NCBI RefSeq assembly: GCF_001617365.1
Contig: NZ_LVJR01000118.1
Span: 1-42,814 of the forward strand
From: Rhodanobacter sp. FW104-R8
Lineage (GTDB): Bacteria > Pseudomonadota > Gammaproteobacteria > Xanthomonadales > Rhodanobacteraceae
Length of the DNA stretch: 42,814 nt
Direction of reading: 5' to 3'
The notes beneath the pieces are model-generated. The model saw only the letters and a program-made list of their open reading frames with translations. It searched no databases and had not been told where the DNA came from. A program made the position numbers and the translations under genes. Shown in pieces: positions 14,256 to 22,017 of the stretch (the first letter of the stretch is position 1; every line of letters begins with the position of its first letter).

Positions 14256-15635
14256 ATGTCCGCCCTGATCGAACGCCAGCCCGGCAACCGCCGCAGCATC
14301 GCCATCGAGACCACCGACGCCGCGCACTACGCCGCGACCCGTCGCCGCCTCACCGCGGCGCAGCGGCACTGGCTGGCGGAGTGCGGCTTCACGGCGGCGG
14401 CGGGCACGTTCGCGCTGCTGTGCGACGACGCCGGCAAGCTGGTGCGCGTGCTGGCCGGCGTCGACCCGCGCGAGCCGCTGGCGTCGCTCGCCGCGCTGCC
14501 CTGCAGCCTGCCCGAGGCGACCTACCACCTCGCCGACGAAGGCGTGCTCGCCGACCCGGCCCAGGCCGCGCTGGGCTGGGCGCTGGGCGCCTACCAGTTC
14601 AACCGCTACCGCCAGCCGAAGCGCGCGCCGGCCCGGCTCGCCGTCGCCGCCGCCGAATTGCGGCAGCTGGCGCCGCTGGTCGAAGCCACCGCGCTGGTGC
14701 GCGACCTAGTCAACACGCCGACCGAGCAGATGGGCCCGGAGCAGCTGGGCGACGCGATCAAGCGGCTCGGCAAGACGCACAAGGCGAAGCTGCGTGAGTG
14801 GGTCGGCGACGAACTGCTCAAGGCCAATTTCCCGACCATCCACGCGGTCGGCCGCGCCAGCCACCGCGCGCCGCGGCTGGTCGAGCTGAGCTGGGGCAGG
14901 AAGGCCGACCCGAAGCTGGTGATCGTCGGCAAGGGCGTGTGCTTCGACACCGGCGGGCTCGACCTGAAGTCCGCCGACGGCATGCGCTGGATGAAGAAGG
15001 ACATGGGCGGCGCGGCGCACGCGATCGCGCTGGCCGGGCTGGTGATGCAGGCGCAGCTGCCGGTGCGGCTGACCCTGCTGGTTCCCGCGGTGGAAAACGC
15101 CGTGGCCGGCAACGCGCTGCGCCCGGGCGAGGTGGTGGTCACCCGCGCCGGGCACTCGGTGGAGATCGACAACACCGACGCCGAAGGCCGCCTGGTGCTG
15201 TGCGACGCGTTGGCCTACGGCGCCGAGCAGCAGCCGGACCTGATCGTCGACTTCGCCACCCTCACCGGCGCCGCGCGCGTGGCGCTGGGCCCGGACCTGC
15301 CGGCGCTGTTCGCCAACGACGAAGCCTCCGCGGCCGCCGCGCTGGCCGCCGGCCGCGCGGTCGACGACCCGCTGTGGCAGCTGCCGCTGTGGCGGCCGTA
15401 CCGCCGGATGCTGGACTCCTATCTAGCCGACTTCGCCAATGCCGGCCCGTCGCGGCATGCCGGCGCGATCACCGCCGCGCTGTACCTGGAGCGCTTCGTG
15501 CCGGACGGCACGCCGTGGCTGCACCTGGACACCTACGCCTGGAACGACGCCGACCGCCCCGGCCGCCCGCGCGGCGGCGAGGCGATGGGCCTGCGCGCGA
15601 TGTTCGCCTTCCTGCGGCAGCGCTACGGCGGCTGA
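14256..15635 (+). CDS. M17-family leucyl aminopeptidase
   Basis: The 459-residue enzyme removes N-terminal amino acids from peptides using two metal ions. The C-terminal catalytic domain (about 165-455) carries the family signatures VGKGVCFDTGGLDLKS, MKKDMGGAA and NTDAEGRLVL, which provide the metal-binding Lys, Asp and Glu and the active-site Arg. The N-terminal domain (1-150) is divergent, as in many leucyl aminopeptidase-family proteins distinct from classical PepA. ATG 14256 is preceded by AAGGA. Its last 13 nt overlap the 3' end of the convergent DUF4126 gene, so the two transcripts meet tail to tail. Length is within the family range (about 450-500). Confidence 0.92.
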   Translation: MSALIERQPGNRRSIAIETTDAAHYAATRRRLTAAQRHWLAECGFTAAAGTFALLCDDAGKLVRVLAGVDPREPLASLAALPCSLPEATYHLADEGVLADPAQAALGWALGAYQFNRYRQPKRAPARLAVAAAELRQLAPLVEATALVRDLVNTPTEQMGPEQLGDAIKRLGKTHKAKLREWVGDELLKANFPTIHAVGRASHRAPRLVELSWGRKADPKLVIVGKGVCFDTGGLDLKSADGMRWMKKDMGGAAHAIALAGLVMQAQLPVRLTLLVPAVENAVAGNALRPGEVVVTRAGHSVEIDNTDAEGRLVLCDALAYGAEQQPDLIVDFATLTGAARVALGPDLPALFANDEASAAAALAAGRAVDDPLWQLPLWRPYRRMLDSYLADFANAGPSRHAGAITAALYLERFVPDGTPWLHLDTYAWNDADRPGRPRGGEAMGLRAMFAFLRQRYGG

Positions 15636-16243
15636 GCGTCGCCGCCGGACACCTGCCGGCCGAAGCGCTGCAGGCGCTGCCGCAGCACGCGCAGGCCGCG
15701 CGCGATCTTCGGCAGCATCCAGCACATCAGCAGCACGAACAGGCCGAGCAGGATCAGCAGCGCCAGCGGGTGCCGCCACATCAGGTACAGGCCACCGATC
15801 CAGCCGACGTCCTCGCCTACGCTGGCGCCCCAGTTGCTGAAGGGCTCCGGCGAGGTATTGATCAGTGCGCGCGTGCCGGCCTTGGTGAAATGCGTGCCGG
15901 CCACCAGCGCGCCGCCGAGCAGGGCCGCCGCCAGCTGTGCGCCGGCGCCGGAATCCCTGAACACGCCCCAGGCCAGCAAGGTACCGATCGGGATGCGGAT
16001 GAAGGTGTGGATGGCGTCCCAGGCGCTGTCGAACGCCGGCACCTTGTCGGCCAGGAACTCGCACATCATCAGCACGCCCGACACCGCCAGCACCCAGGTA
16101 TCGGTCAACGGCAGCAGGCCGTCCGGCAGGTGCACGTAGCCGAGCCGGCCGAGCATGCCGGCCACGAAGATCGTGGCGTACAGCCGGATGCCGCTGGCCC
16201 AGGCCAGGCCACCGGCAAGCGCAACGTTCGGCAACATGTCCAT
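15623..16243 (-). CDS. DUF4126 family membrane protein
   Basis: The 206-residue protein has hydrophobic segments at about 5-30, 45-65, 85-120 and 155-180, so it should lie in the inner membrane. The conserved DUF4126 features are visible: a Gly-rich first segment (ALAGGLAWASGIRLYATIFV), the CEFLADKVPAFDSAWD motif and GTHFTKAGTRALINTSPEP. The function of this family is unknown to me. ATG 16243 is supported by an AGAGGA ribosome-binding site. The 3' end overlaps the convergent aminopeptidase gene by 13 nt. Confidence 0.85.
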   Translation of the reverse strand: MDMLPNVALAGGLAWASGIRLYATIFVAGMLGRLGYVHLPDGLLPLTDTWVLAVSGVLMMCEFLADKVPAFDSAWDAIHTFIRIPIGTLLAWGVFRDSGAGAQLAAALLGGALVAGTHFTKAGTRALINTSPEPFSNWGASVGEDVGWIGGLYLMWRHPLALLILLGLFVLLMCWMLPKIARGLRVLRQRLQRFGRQVSGGDAQPP

Positions 16244-16575
16244 GCGGATCCTCTCGTGCGGGGACGCCCCGCAGCGCAGGGTTTACGCGCGACGCCGACT
16301 TCTGTCCAGCCGCGCGACGCCCGCCATGCGGGAAACGCCGGCGCCGCACGATCGCCAGGGGCCGGCTCGCCGCACTGCCTCGTGCACGACCTTGCGGACG
16401 TCCATACGGCCATACGGCGGTGACGGAGGCGTGCCGGGCCGTTGGTGAATATTGCCGCCGGACGGCTGCCGGATCGCCACGGAAAACCAAAACTGACGCC
16501 ACGACGCTGTTATTTTTTCCGCTTCCGTGTGATCCTGAAAACCGGCCCGTGTCTTCCACCGCCTGCATTGACCGC

Positions 16576-16593
16576 ATCGCAAAATTTTGCGAT
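16576..16593. promoter_or_regulatory. 18-bp perfect palindrome, candidate operator
   Basis: ATCGCAAAATTTTGCGAT is a perfect palindrome with an AT-rich centre in otherwise GC-rich DNA, the usual form of a dimeric repressor site. It lies 540 bp before the TonB receptor gene and 333 bp before the divergent DUF4126 gene. No regulator gene is adjacent, so the cognate protein is unknown. Confidence 0.4.
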
Positions 16594-16762
16594 CGGCCCG
16601 CCCGCGGCGAAACCCACCCGCCTTGCGTCATACGAACCGGATCGTGGCGACACGCGCCCCGTTAGGGAGGGGCTGCTGGAAGCGCTCATCAGGGATTGGG
16701 TCTGCACAAGAAGCGCCGCCGTCACGAATCCCGGACCATCCACCATGATCGGGGAGAACCAG

Positions 16763-17031
16763 ATGTATCGCGTACCGCCTCCGGGCCAGTCCCCACTGGC
16801 GCCGTCCACCGCATTTCCCATCGGCATGCCGCCAAACGCGCGCCACCTGCAGGTCCGCAACCCATCCAGCGTCACCTAGCCCGGCCACAGGGCGCACCAT
16901 CCGTCTGCAGACGATAGCCAAGGGAATAAGCCAAGGCCTGCAGCACGGCGATGCCCGGAGCGGCTTCAGCGGCAACACCGTGCCGCCCGAGAACTACGAA
17001 CTGCCGCCATCGGGCACCCACAGTGCCTGAC
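16763..17031 (+). pseudogene. Probable small frameshifted gene upstream of the TonB receptor
   Basis: An ATG at 16763 with GGGGAG 8 nt upstream opens a 38-codon frame (MYRVPPPGQSPLAPSTAF...) that stops at 16879. From about 16878 the next frame continues with the same GC-rich third positions (near 78% in both halves by hand count) to a stop at 17031, ending in GNTVPPENYELPPSGTHSA. The second half has no start codon of its own. The simplest reading is one gene of about 90 codons broken by a single-base indel near 16877. I recognise no family. It could also be two unrelated short frames or none at all. Confidence 0.3.
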
Positions 17032-17115
17032 ATGGCGCAACCGGGACGAACCCGTGCCGCTTCCGGCGCGCGGGGGAAGCACGGGGAACTCTTTACTTCA
17101 AAACGGGGATAACGC

Positions 17116-20013
17116 ATGAAATACAACTTGAATCACCTGTCACTGGCCGTGCGCCTGGCATTGAGCGTGGGCATTTTCGCAGCCGCAGGCAGCCTCCAGG
17201 CGCAGGAATCGGCAACCAGCGACGCGGCCGCCGCCAACCAGGCCAAGCCGACCGCGGCAACGACGAGCAAGGCCAAGAATCTGGAAGCGGTTACCGTCAC
17301 CGGCTCGCTGATCCGTCGCGTGGACGCCGAAACGGCCAGCCCGGTCGTCACGCTGGATCGTGCCGCGATCACCAACAACGGCAGCCCGACCCTCGGCAAC
17401 GTACTGCAGGCGCTACCCAGCATCTCGGGCAATGCGACCAATACCCAGAACAACAGCAACGGCGGCGGCGGCGCCAGCCCGACGCTGGAGGGCGGCGATG
17501 GCGCCGCGCGGGTCTCGCTGCGCGGCCTCGGCACCAATCGCACCCTGGTGCTGGTCAATGGCCAGCGCCTGGCCAACGCCGACCTCAACATGATTCCGCA
17601 GAACATGGTCGAACGCGTCGACGTGCTGGCCGAAGGCGCCTCCACCGTGTATGGCTCCGACGCCATCGGCGGCGTGGTCAACTTCATCCTGCGCAAGGAC
17701 TACAAGGGCGCGGAACTGAGCGTCAACGACGGCATTTCCAGCCACGGCGACGGCCAGCGCCACGGCGCGCAGTTCACCGTGGGCGCCAGCGGCGACCAGG
17801 GCAACATCGTCGCCGGCATCGACTACAACAAGTACAACCCGGTGCTCGCGCCCCGCCGAAGCTTCTCCGCGCGGCAGCTGTACCTGTACAACGGCGGCCC
17901 GCAGCCGTCGGGTTCGCACACCATCCCGACCGGTCGCCTGCTGGTGCCGGTCACGGAGTCGCCCGGGTGCGCACCCAGGGCCGGCACCACCAACACCTAC
18001 GTCACCCGGCTCAGCGGCAACGGCGGCAGCCTCAGTGACTACCGCTGCTTCAGCAACGCCAATGACACGTTCAACTACAACGCGTTCAACTACATCCAGA
18101 CCCAGCAGGAACGCACCAACGTCTTCGTCACCGGCAACTACAAGTTCAACGACTACGTGACGTTCTTCGCCGACGCGTTCTACAACCACACCAATTCATC
18201 CGGCCAGGACGCCCCCGCACCGACCGGCGTCGGCGATGGCTGGCACGTGCTGGCGAGCAATCCGCACAACCCGTTCGGCATCACCTTCAGCCAGGGCACG
18301 GTCGTCGATCCGATCGCCGACCCGACCGGCGCAAAAAGCGGCTACCCCTTCAACATCCGCCTGACCGGTCTGGGCACGCGCCTGCACACGTTCACCACCA
18401 CCAACGAGCAGGTCAACACCGGCCTGCGCGGCAACTTCGGGCAGGGCACCTGGATCTGGGACGCCAGCTTCGACTACGGCCACTCCCATCGCGTGCAGAC
18501 CAACTACAACGAAGTGAACGTGCCGGCGTTCCAGGTGGCCATCGACGGCGGTGCGAACATCTTCAACCAGGCCGACCCGGCGGTCACCGCGCTGCTGAGG
18601 AAAGGCGTGGATGCGCCGGTCTACACCATGACCAACACCATGAAGCAGGTGCAGGCCAACGCCTCGGGCGAACTGTGGGATCTGCCGGCCGGTGCCATGC
18701 AGCTGTCGGTGGGCGCGCTGTACCGCAAGACCTCGATGAACTACAACGTGACCAGCGACGCGATCCTCGATCCGGTGACCGGCACCTGTACCGTGTTGCA
18801 GGAGGCCTGCGGCTCGCCCGGCGGCGGCAGCGACAAGGCGAAGGAGCTGTACGCCGAAACGCTGATCCCGCTGCTCTCCGGGCAGCCCTGGGCCTACTCG
18901 CTCAATGTCGACCTGGGCGTGCGTTATTCGAACTACGACACCTCGGGCAGCACCACCAACGGCAAGTTCGCCATCGAATACCGCCCCATCGCCGACCTGC
19001 TGGTGCGCGGCACCGTCTCCCAGGTGTTCCGCGCGCCCAACATGGACGAGCTGTACGACGGCCGCACGATCGCCGGCCCCAACCTCACCGACCCGTGCGT
19101 CGGCCTGACCAGCGCGCAACTGGCCCAGCATGCCGCCGCCTGCCAGTTCGTGCCGCCTAACTGGGGCGGCAACCCGCTGGGCCAAGTCACCGGCTACTAC
19201 TCGGGCGCCGCGGCCATCGGCAGCAAGCTGAAGCCCGAGCAGGGCAAGTCCATCGACCTCGGCTTCGTGTATTCGCCGGGCTGGCTCACCGGCCTGTCGA
19301 CCAGCGTCGACTTCTGGCACATCTACCTGTCCGACATGCTCACCCCGGTCACCGCGCAGACGGTGGTCAACTCGTGCTTCGCCAACAGCAGCAGCCCGTA
19401 CTGCTCGTACATCAACCGCTACGACAACACCAACCAGCTGGCCGGTGCGGTCAATTTCATCAACACGCCCGTGGTCAACCTGGGCAACCTGAGCACCAGC
19501 GGCGTCGACTTCACGCTGAACTACGCCATCCCGCACTTCGACGTGGGCGGCGTGGACCCGGGCAACTTCAAGGCGGGTGTCAACACCACCTACATCTCGA
19601 CCTACAAGAACGACGCCACCCCGGGCCAGCCCGGTGCCCAGAGCATCGAATACGCGGGCACCTACAGCATGCAGTTCGGCAACATCGCCCGCTGGCGCGG
19701 TTCGCTGACGCTGAACTGGTCGCTGGGAAACTGGAGCGCGCAGTGGCAGACGCGCTACATCCACAACCTGACCAACCTGAACGCCAATCTTGATACCGGC
19801 GCCAGCGCACCGATGGGGGCGGTGCTGTACCACTCGATCCAGGCGGGTTACGAGATCCCGAAGATCCACACCCGTCTCGACGTGGGCATCGACAACCTCA
19901 GCGACCGGGTCCCGCCGCTGAGCTTCCAGAACGGTTCGAACTACAACGTGGATACGGCCACGTACGACACGATCGGCCGCTACTACTGGGCCCGTGCCAC
20001 GATCAAGTTCTGA
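17116..20013 (+). CDS. TonB-dependent outer-membrane receptor
   Basis: The 965-residue receptor imports a ligand across the outer membrane using TonB energy. A signal peptide (about 1-29, ending SLQA-QES) is followed by a spacer of about 25 residues and a TonB-box-like segment (LEAVTVTGSLIRR). The plug domain, about 60-190, includes GAARVSLRGLGTNRTLVLVNGQR and STVYGSDAIGGVVNFI. A long beta-barrel then ends in the C-terminal aromatic RATIKF. Large, cysteine-containing extracellular loops suggest a peptide or glycan rather than a small siderophore, but the ligand is unknown. ATG 17116 is preceded by a GGGATA ribosome-binding site. The TPR-sulfotransferase gene follows after 79 nt, so the two probably form a unit. 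Confidence 0.92.
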   Translation: MKYNLNHLSLAVRLALSVGIFAAAGSLQAQESATSDAAAANQAKPTAATTSKAKNLEAVTVTGSLIRRVDAETASPVVTLDRAAITNNGSPTLGNVLQALPSISGNATNTQNNSNGGGGASPTLEGGDGAARVSLRGLGTNRTLVLVNGQRLANADLNMIPQNMVERVDVLAEGASTVYGSDAIGGVVNFILRKDYKGAELSVNDGISSHGDGQRHGAQFTVGASGDQGNIVAGIDYNKYNPVLAPRRSFSARQLYLYNGGPQPSGSHTIPTGRLLVPVTESPGCAPRAGTTNTYVTRLSGNGGSLSDYRCFSNANDTFNYNAFNYIQTQQERTNVFVTGNYKFNDYVTFFADAFYNHTNSSGQDAPAPTGVGDGWHVLASNPHNPFGITFSQGTVVDPIADPTGAKSGYPFNIRLTGLGTRLHTFTTTNEQVNTGLRGNFGQGTWIWDASFDYGHSHRVQTNYNEVNVPAFQVAIDGGANIFNQADPAVTALLRKGVDAPVYTMTNTMKQVQANASGELWDLPAGAMQLSVGALYRKTSMNYNVTSDAILDPVTGTCTVLQEACGSPGGGSDKAKELYAETLIPLLSGQPWAYSLNVDLGVRYSNYDTSGSTTNGKFAIEYRPIADLLVRGTVSQVFRAPNMDELYDGRTIAGPNLTDPCVGLTSAQLAQHAAACQFVPPNWGGNPLGQVTGYYSGAAAIGSKLKPEQGKSIDLGFVYSPGWLTGLSTSVDFWHIYLSDMLTPVTAQTVVNSCFANSSSPYCSYINRYDNTNQLAGAVNFINTPVVNLGNLSTSGVDFTLNYAIPHFDVGGVDPGNFKAGVNTTYISTYKNDATPGQPGAQSIEYAGTYSMQFGNIARWRGSLTLNWSLGNWSAQWQTRYIHNLTNLNANLDTGASAPMGAVLYHSIQAGYEIPKIHTRLDVGIDNLSDRVPPLSFQNGSNYNVDTATYDTIGRYYWARATIKF

Positions 20014-20092
20014 TCCGATCGGGAACCGGGGGATGGCCGCGGCGAGTCTGCCGCGGCTATCCCGCCGCCGCGATTCAGGCCAGGATTCAGGG

Positions 20093-21967
20093 ATGACAGA
20101 CCACCCTTCGCCATCCTCCGCCGACCTCGTCGCCCGCATGCTCGCGGCGTACAACCAAGGCGACAACGCCACCGTGCTGGCCCTGGGCGAGCGGGTGGCC
20201 GACGCGGACGACGCCGACGAAACCGCCCTGCTCCTGCTGGGCGCCGCGCAACAGTCCTGCCTTCGCCTCGACGAGGCCCTCGCGACCTTTCGCCGGCTCA
20301 CCCGGCGTCGCCCCGAGGTGCCCGAATACTGGAACAACCTCGCCGTGGTGGCCCGCCAGACGGGCGATCCGGCAACGGCCGAACATGCGCTGCGCCGGGC
20401 CGTGGCACTGGCACCGCAGGAGGCGCAGATCCATTACAACCTCGGGCTGCTGCATGCGCAGCAGCAACGCTGGCTGGCGGCACGGGAATCGCTGTTCGAT
20501 GCGGTGGAGCTGATGCCGGGCTTCATCGAGGCACGGCTGCAGGCGGCGTACGCCTGCCACGTCTGCGGCGACAACCATGGCGAGGAGGCGATGCTGGCCG
20601 GCGCTGCCGACTGGCCGCCGCAACCTGCCGAGCAGGCGTTGCTGCTGGCGACGATGCTGTCGGCCCAGGGCAGCCAGGACGCCGCGTTCCAGGTGCTGGC
20701 CCGGGCGGTGCTGCCCGAGGGGCCGGACGCGCGGATCATGCCATGGCGCATCGCCGCGCTGCGCGCGGCCATGTACGAGCGAAGCAACCAGGTCGAGCGC
20801 GCCCGGGCCGAACTCGGGCAGCTGCCACTGGAGACGCTGGAGGCCCTTCCGCAGGAGTCGCCTGCCCTGCTTTCCGGCGCGCGGCAGGCCCACGCGGCGG
20901 TAGCCGCCCGCCTTGGCGAGCTGGATCGGGCGGCCAGCCTGTACCAGCGCATGCTCGTCTCGGCCGACCAGCCGGAATCGCGCGCGAACGCCGCGTTCGG
21001 CCTGGCCGGCATCAGGAGCAAGCAGGGGCGCCACTCGGAAGCCTGGCAGGCAGCGGAGGTGGCGCATGCGGCGCAGTGGGAAATCGCCACGGCTATCGTG
21101 CCGGAACTCGCCGCCGCGGGCAGCCAGCCGCTGTCGATGGCCAGCCACCGGGTAAGCCACCTCGAGTACGACCGCTGGCCTGCGCTGGCCGCTCCAGGCG
21201 GCAACGACAGCCCCGTCTTCGTGGTCGGCTTCCCCCGCTCGGGCACCACCCTGCTCGAACAGATGCTCGATGCCCACCCGGACTTCTGCTCGATGGACGA
21301 GCGCGACTTCGTCCATGAGCTGACCCGGCGCATGCAGCTTGCCGGGCAATCCTACCCGGAGGACCTTGCCCGGCTGACCCAGCAGGATAGCGACCAGCTG
21401 CGCGAGATCTACGCCGGGCTGGCCGGCAAGGCGATGCCCGCGCGCATGGGGCGGCGCCTGGTCGACAAGAACCCGCTGAACATGCTCTGCCTGCCGATGA
21501 TCGCCCGGCTGTTTCCCGATGCCCGGATCATCCTGTGCCTGCGGCACCCCTGCGACGTGCTGCTGAGTTGCTACATGCTCCCGTTCCGCTCGCCGCCCTT
21601 CATGGTCCTGTGTTCGTCGCTGCAGCGCCTGGCCGAAGGCTACGTGCAGGCGTTCGAGCAGTGGTACCACCACCTGGAAGTGTTCGCTCCCCGCGTACTG
21701 GAATGGCGCTACGAATCGGTGGTGACCCGCTTCGACGACCACGTCGCGCGCCTCGGCCGGTTCCTCGAACTTGCCGATGCTTCGCCGATGGCCCGCTTCG
21801 CCGAACACGCGCGCGGCAAGGGCTTCATCAGCACGCCCAGCTATGCCCAGGTCACCCAGGGCATCAACTCCGCGGCGGTCAACCGCTGGCACGCCTACCG
21901 CGACCGCTTCGAGAGCGTGCTGCCGATACTGCGCCCGATGATGGAGCGTCTGGGCTACACCGCGTAA
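20093..21967 (+). CDS. TPR-containing sulfotransferase family protein
   Basis: The 624-residue protein has about 340 residues of TPR-like helical repeats (e.g. PEVPEYWNNLAVVARQTGDP and AQIHYNLGLLHAQQQRW), then a sulfotransferase domain. The PAPS-binding signatures are present: the 5'-phosphosulfate loop GFPRSGTTLLEQM from residue 379 and the 3'-phosphate motif LRHPCDVLLSCYM around R484. No signal peptide is seen, so it should act in the cytoplasm. Such enzymes transfer sulfate to hydroxyls of small molecules, glycans or tyrosines, and the TPR part usually binds the acceptor; the acceptor here is unknown. The start is ATG 20093; the longer frame runs back into the receptor gene. It ends 1 nt before a strong terminator. 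Confidence 0.88.
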   Translation: MTDHPSPSSADLVARMLAAYNQGDNATVLALGERVADADDADETALLLLGAAQQSCLRLDEALATFRRLTRRRPEVPEYWNNLAVVARQTGDPATAEHALRRAVALAPQEAQIHYNLGLLHAQQQRWLAARESLFDAVELMPGFIEARLQAAYACHVCGDNHGEEAMLAGAADWPPQPAEQALLLATMLSAQGSQDAAFQVLARAVLPEGPDARIMPWRIAALRAAMYERSNQVERARAELGQLPLETLEALPQESPALLSGARQAHAAVAARLGELDRAASLYQRMLVSADQPESRANAAFGLAGIRSKQGRHSEAWQAAEVAHAAQWEIATAIVPELAAAGSQPLSMASHRVSHLEYDRWPALAAPGGNDSPVFVVGFPRSGTTLLEQMLDAHPDFCSMDERDFVHELTRRMQLAGQSYPEDLARLTQQDSDQLREIYAGLAGKAMPARMGRRLVDKNPLNMLCLPMIARLFPDARIILCLRHPCDVLLSCYMLPFRSPPFMVLCSSLQRLAEGYVQAFEQWYHHLEVFAPRVLEWRYESVVTRFDDHVARLGRFLELADASPMARFAEHARGKGFISTPSYAQVTQGINSAAVNRWHAYRDRFESVLPILRPMMERLGYTA

Positions 21968-21995
21968 AAAAAGCAGCGCGGGTGCGCTGCTTTTT
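21968..21995. terminator. Strong bidirectional intrinsic terminator
   Basis: A perfect 12-bp stem (AAAAAGCAGCGC / GCGCTGCTTTTT) with a GGGT loop follows the sulfotransferase stop codon. T-runs on both strands let it also end the convergent prc transcript at 22018. Confidence 0.93.
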
Positions 21996-22017
21996 CATCT
22001 GCCCGTGCAAGCCGGAC

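Noticed and set aside
16628..16978. A 116-codon minus-strand frame in the receptor leader
   Set aside because: There is no ribosome-binding site, hydrophobic pattern or domain. The plus-strand frames here have better codon bias.
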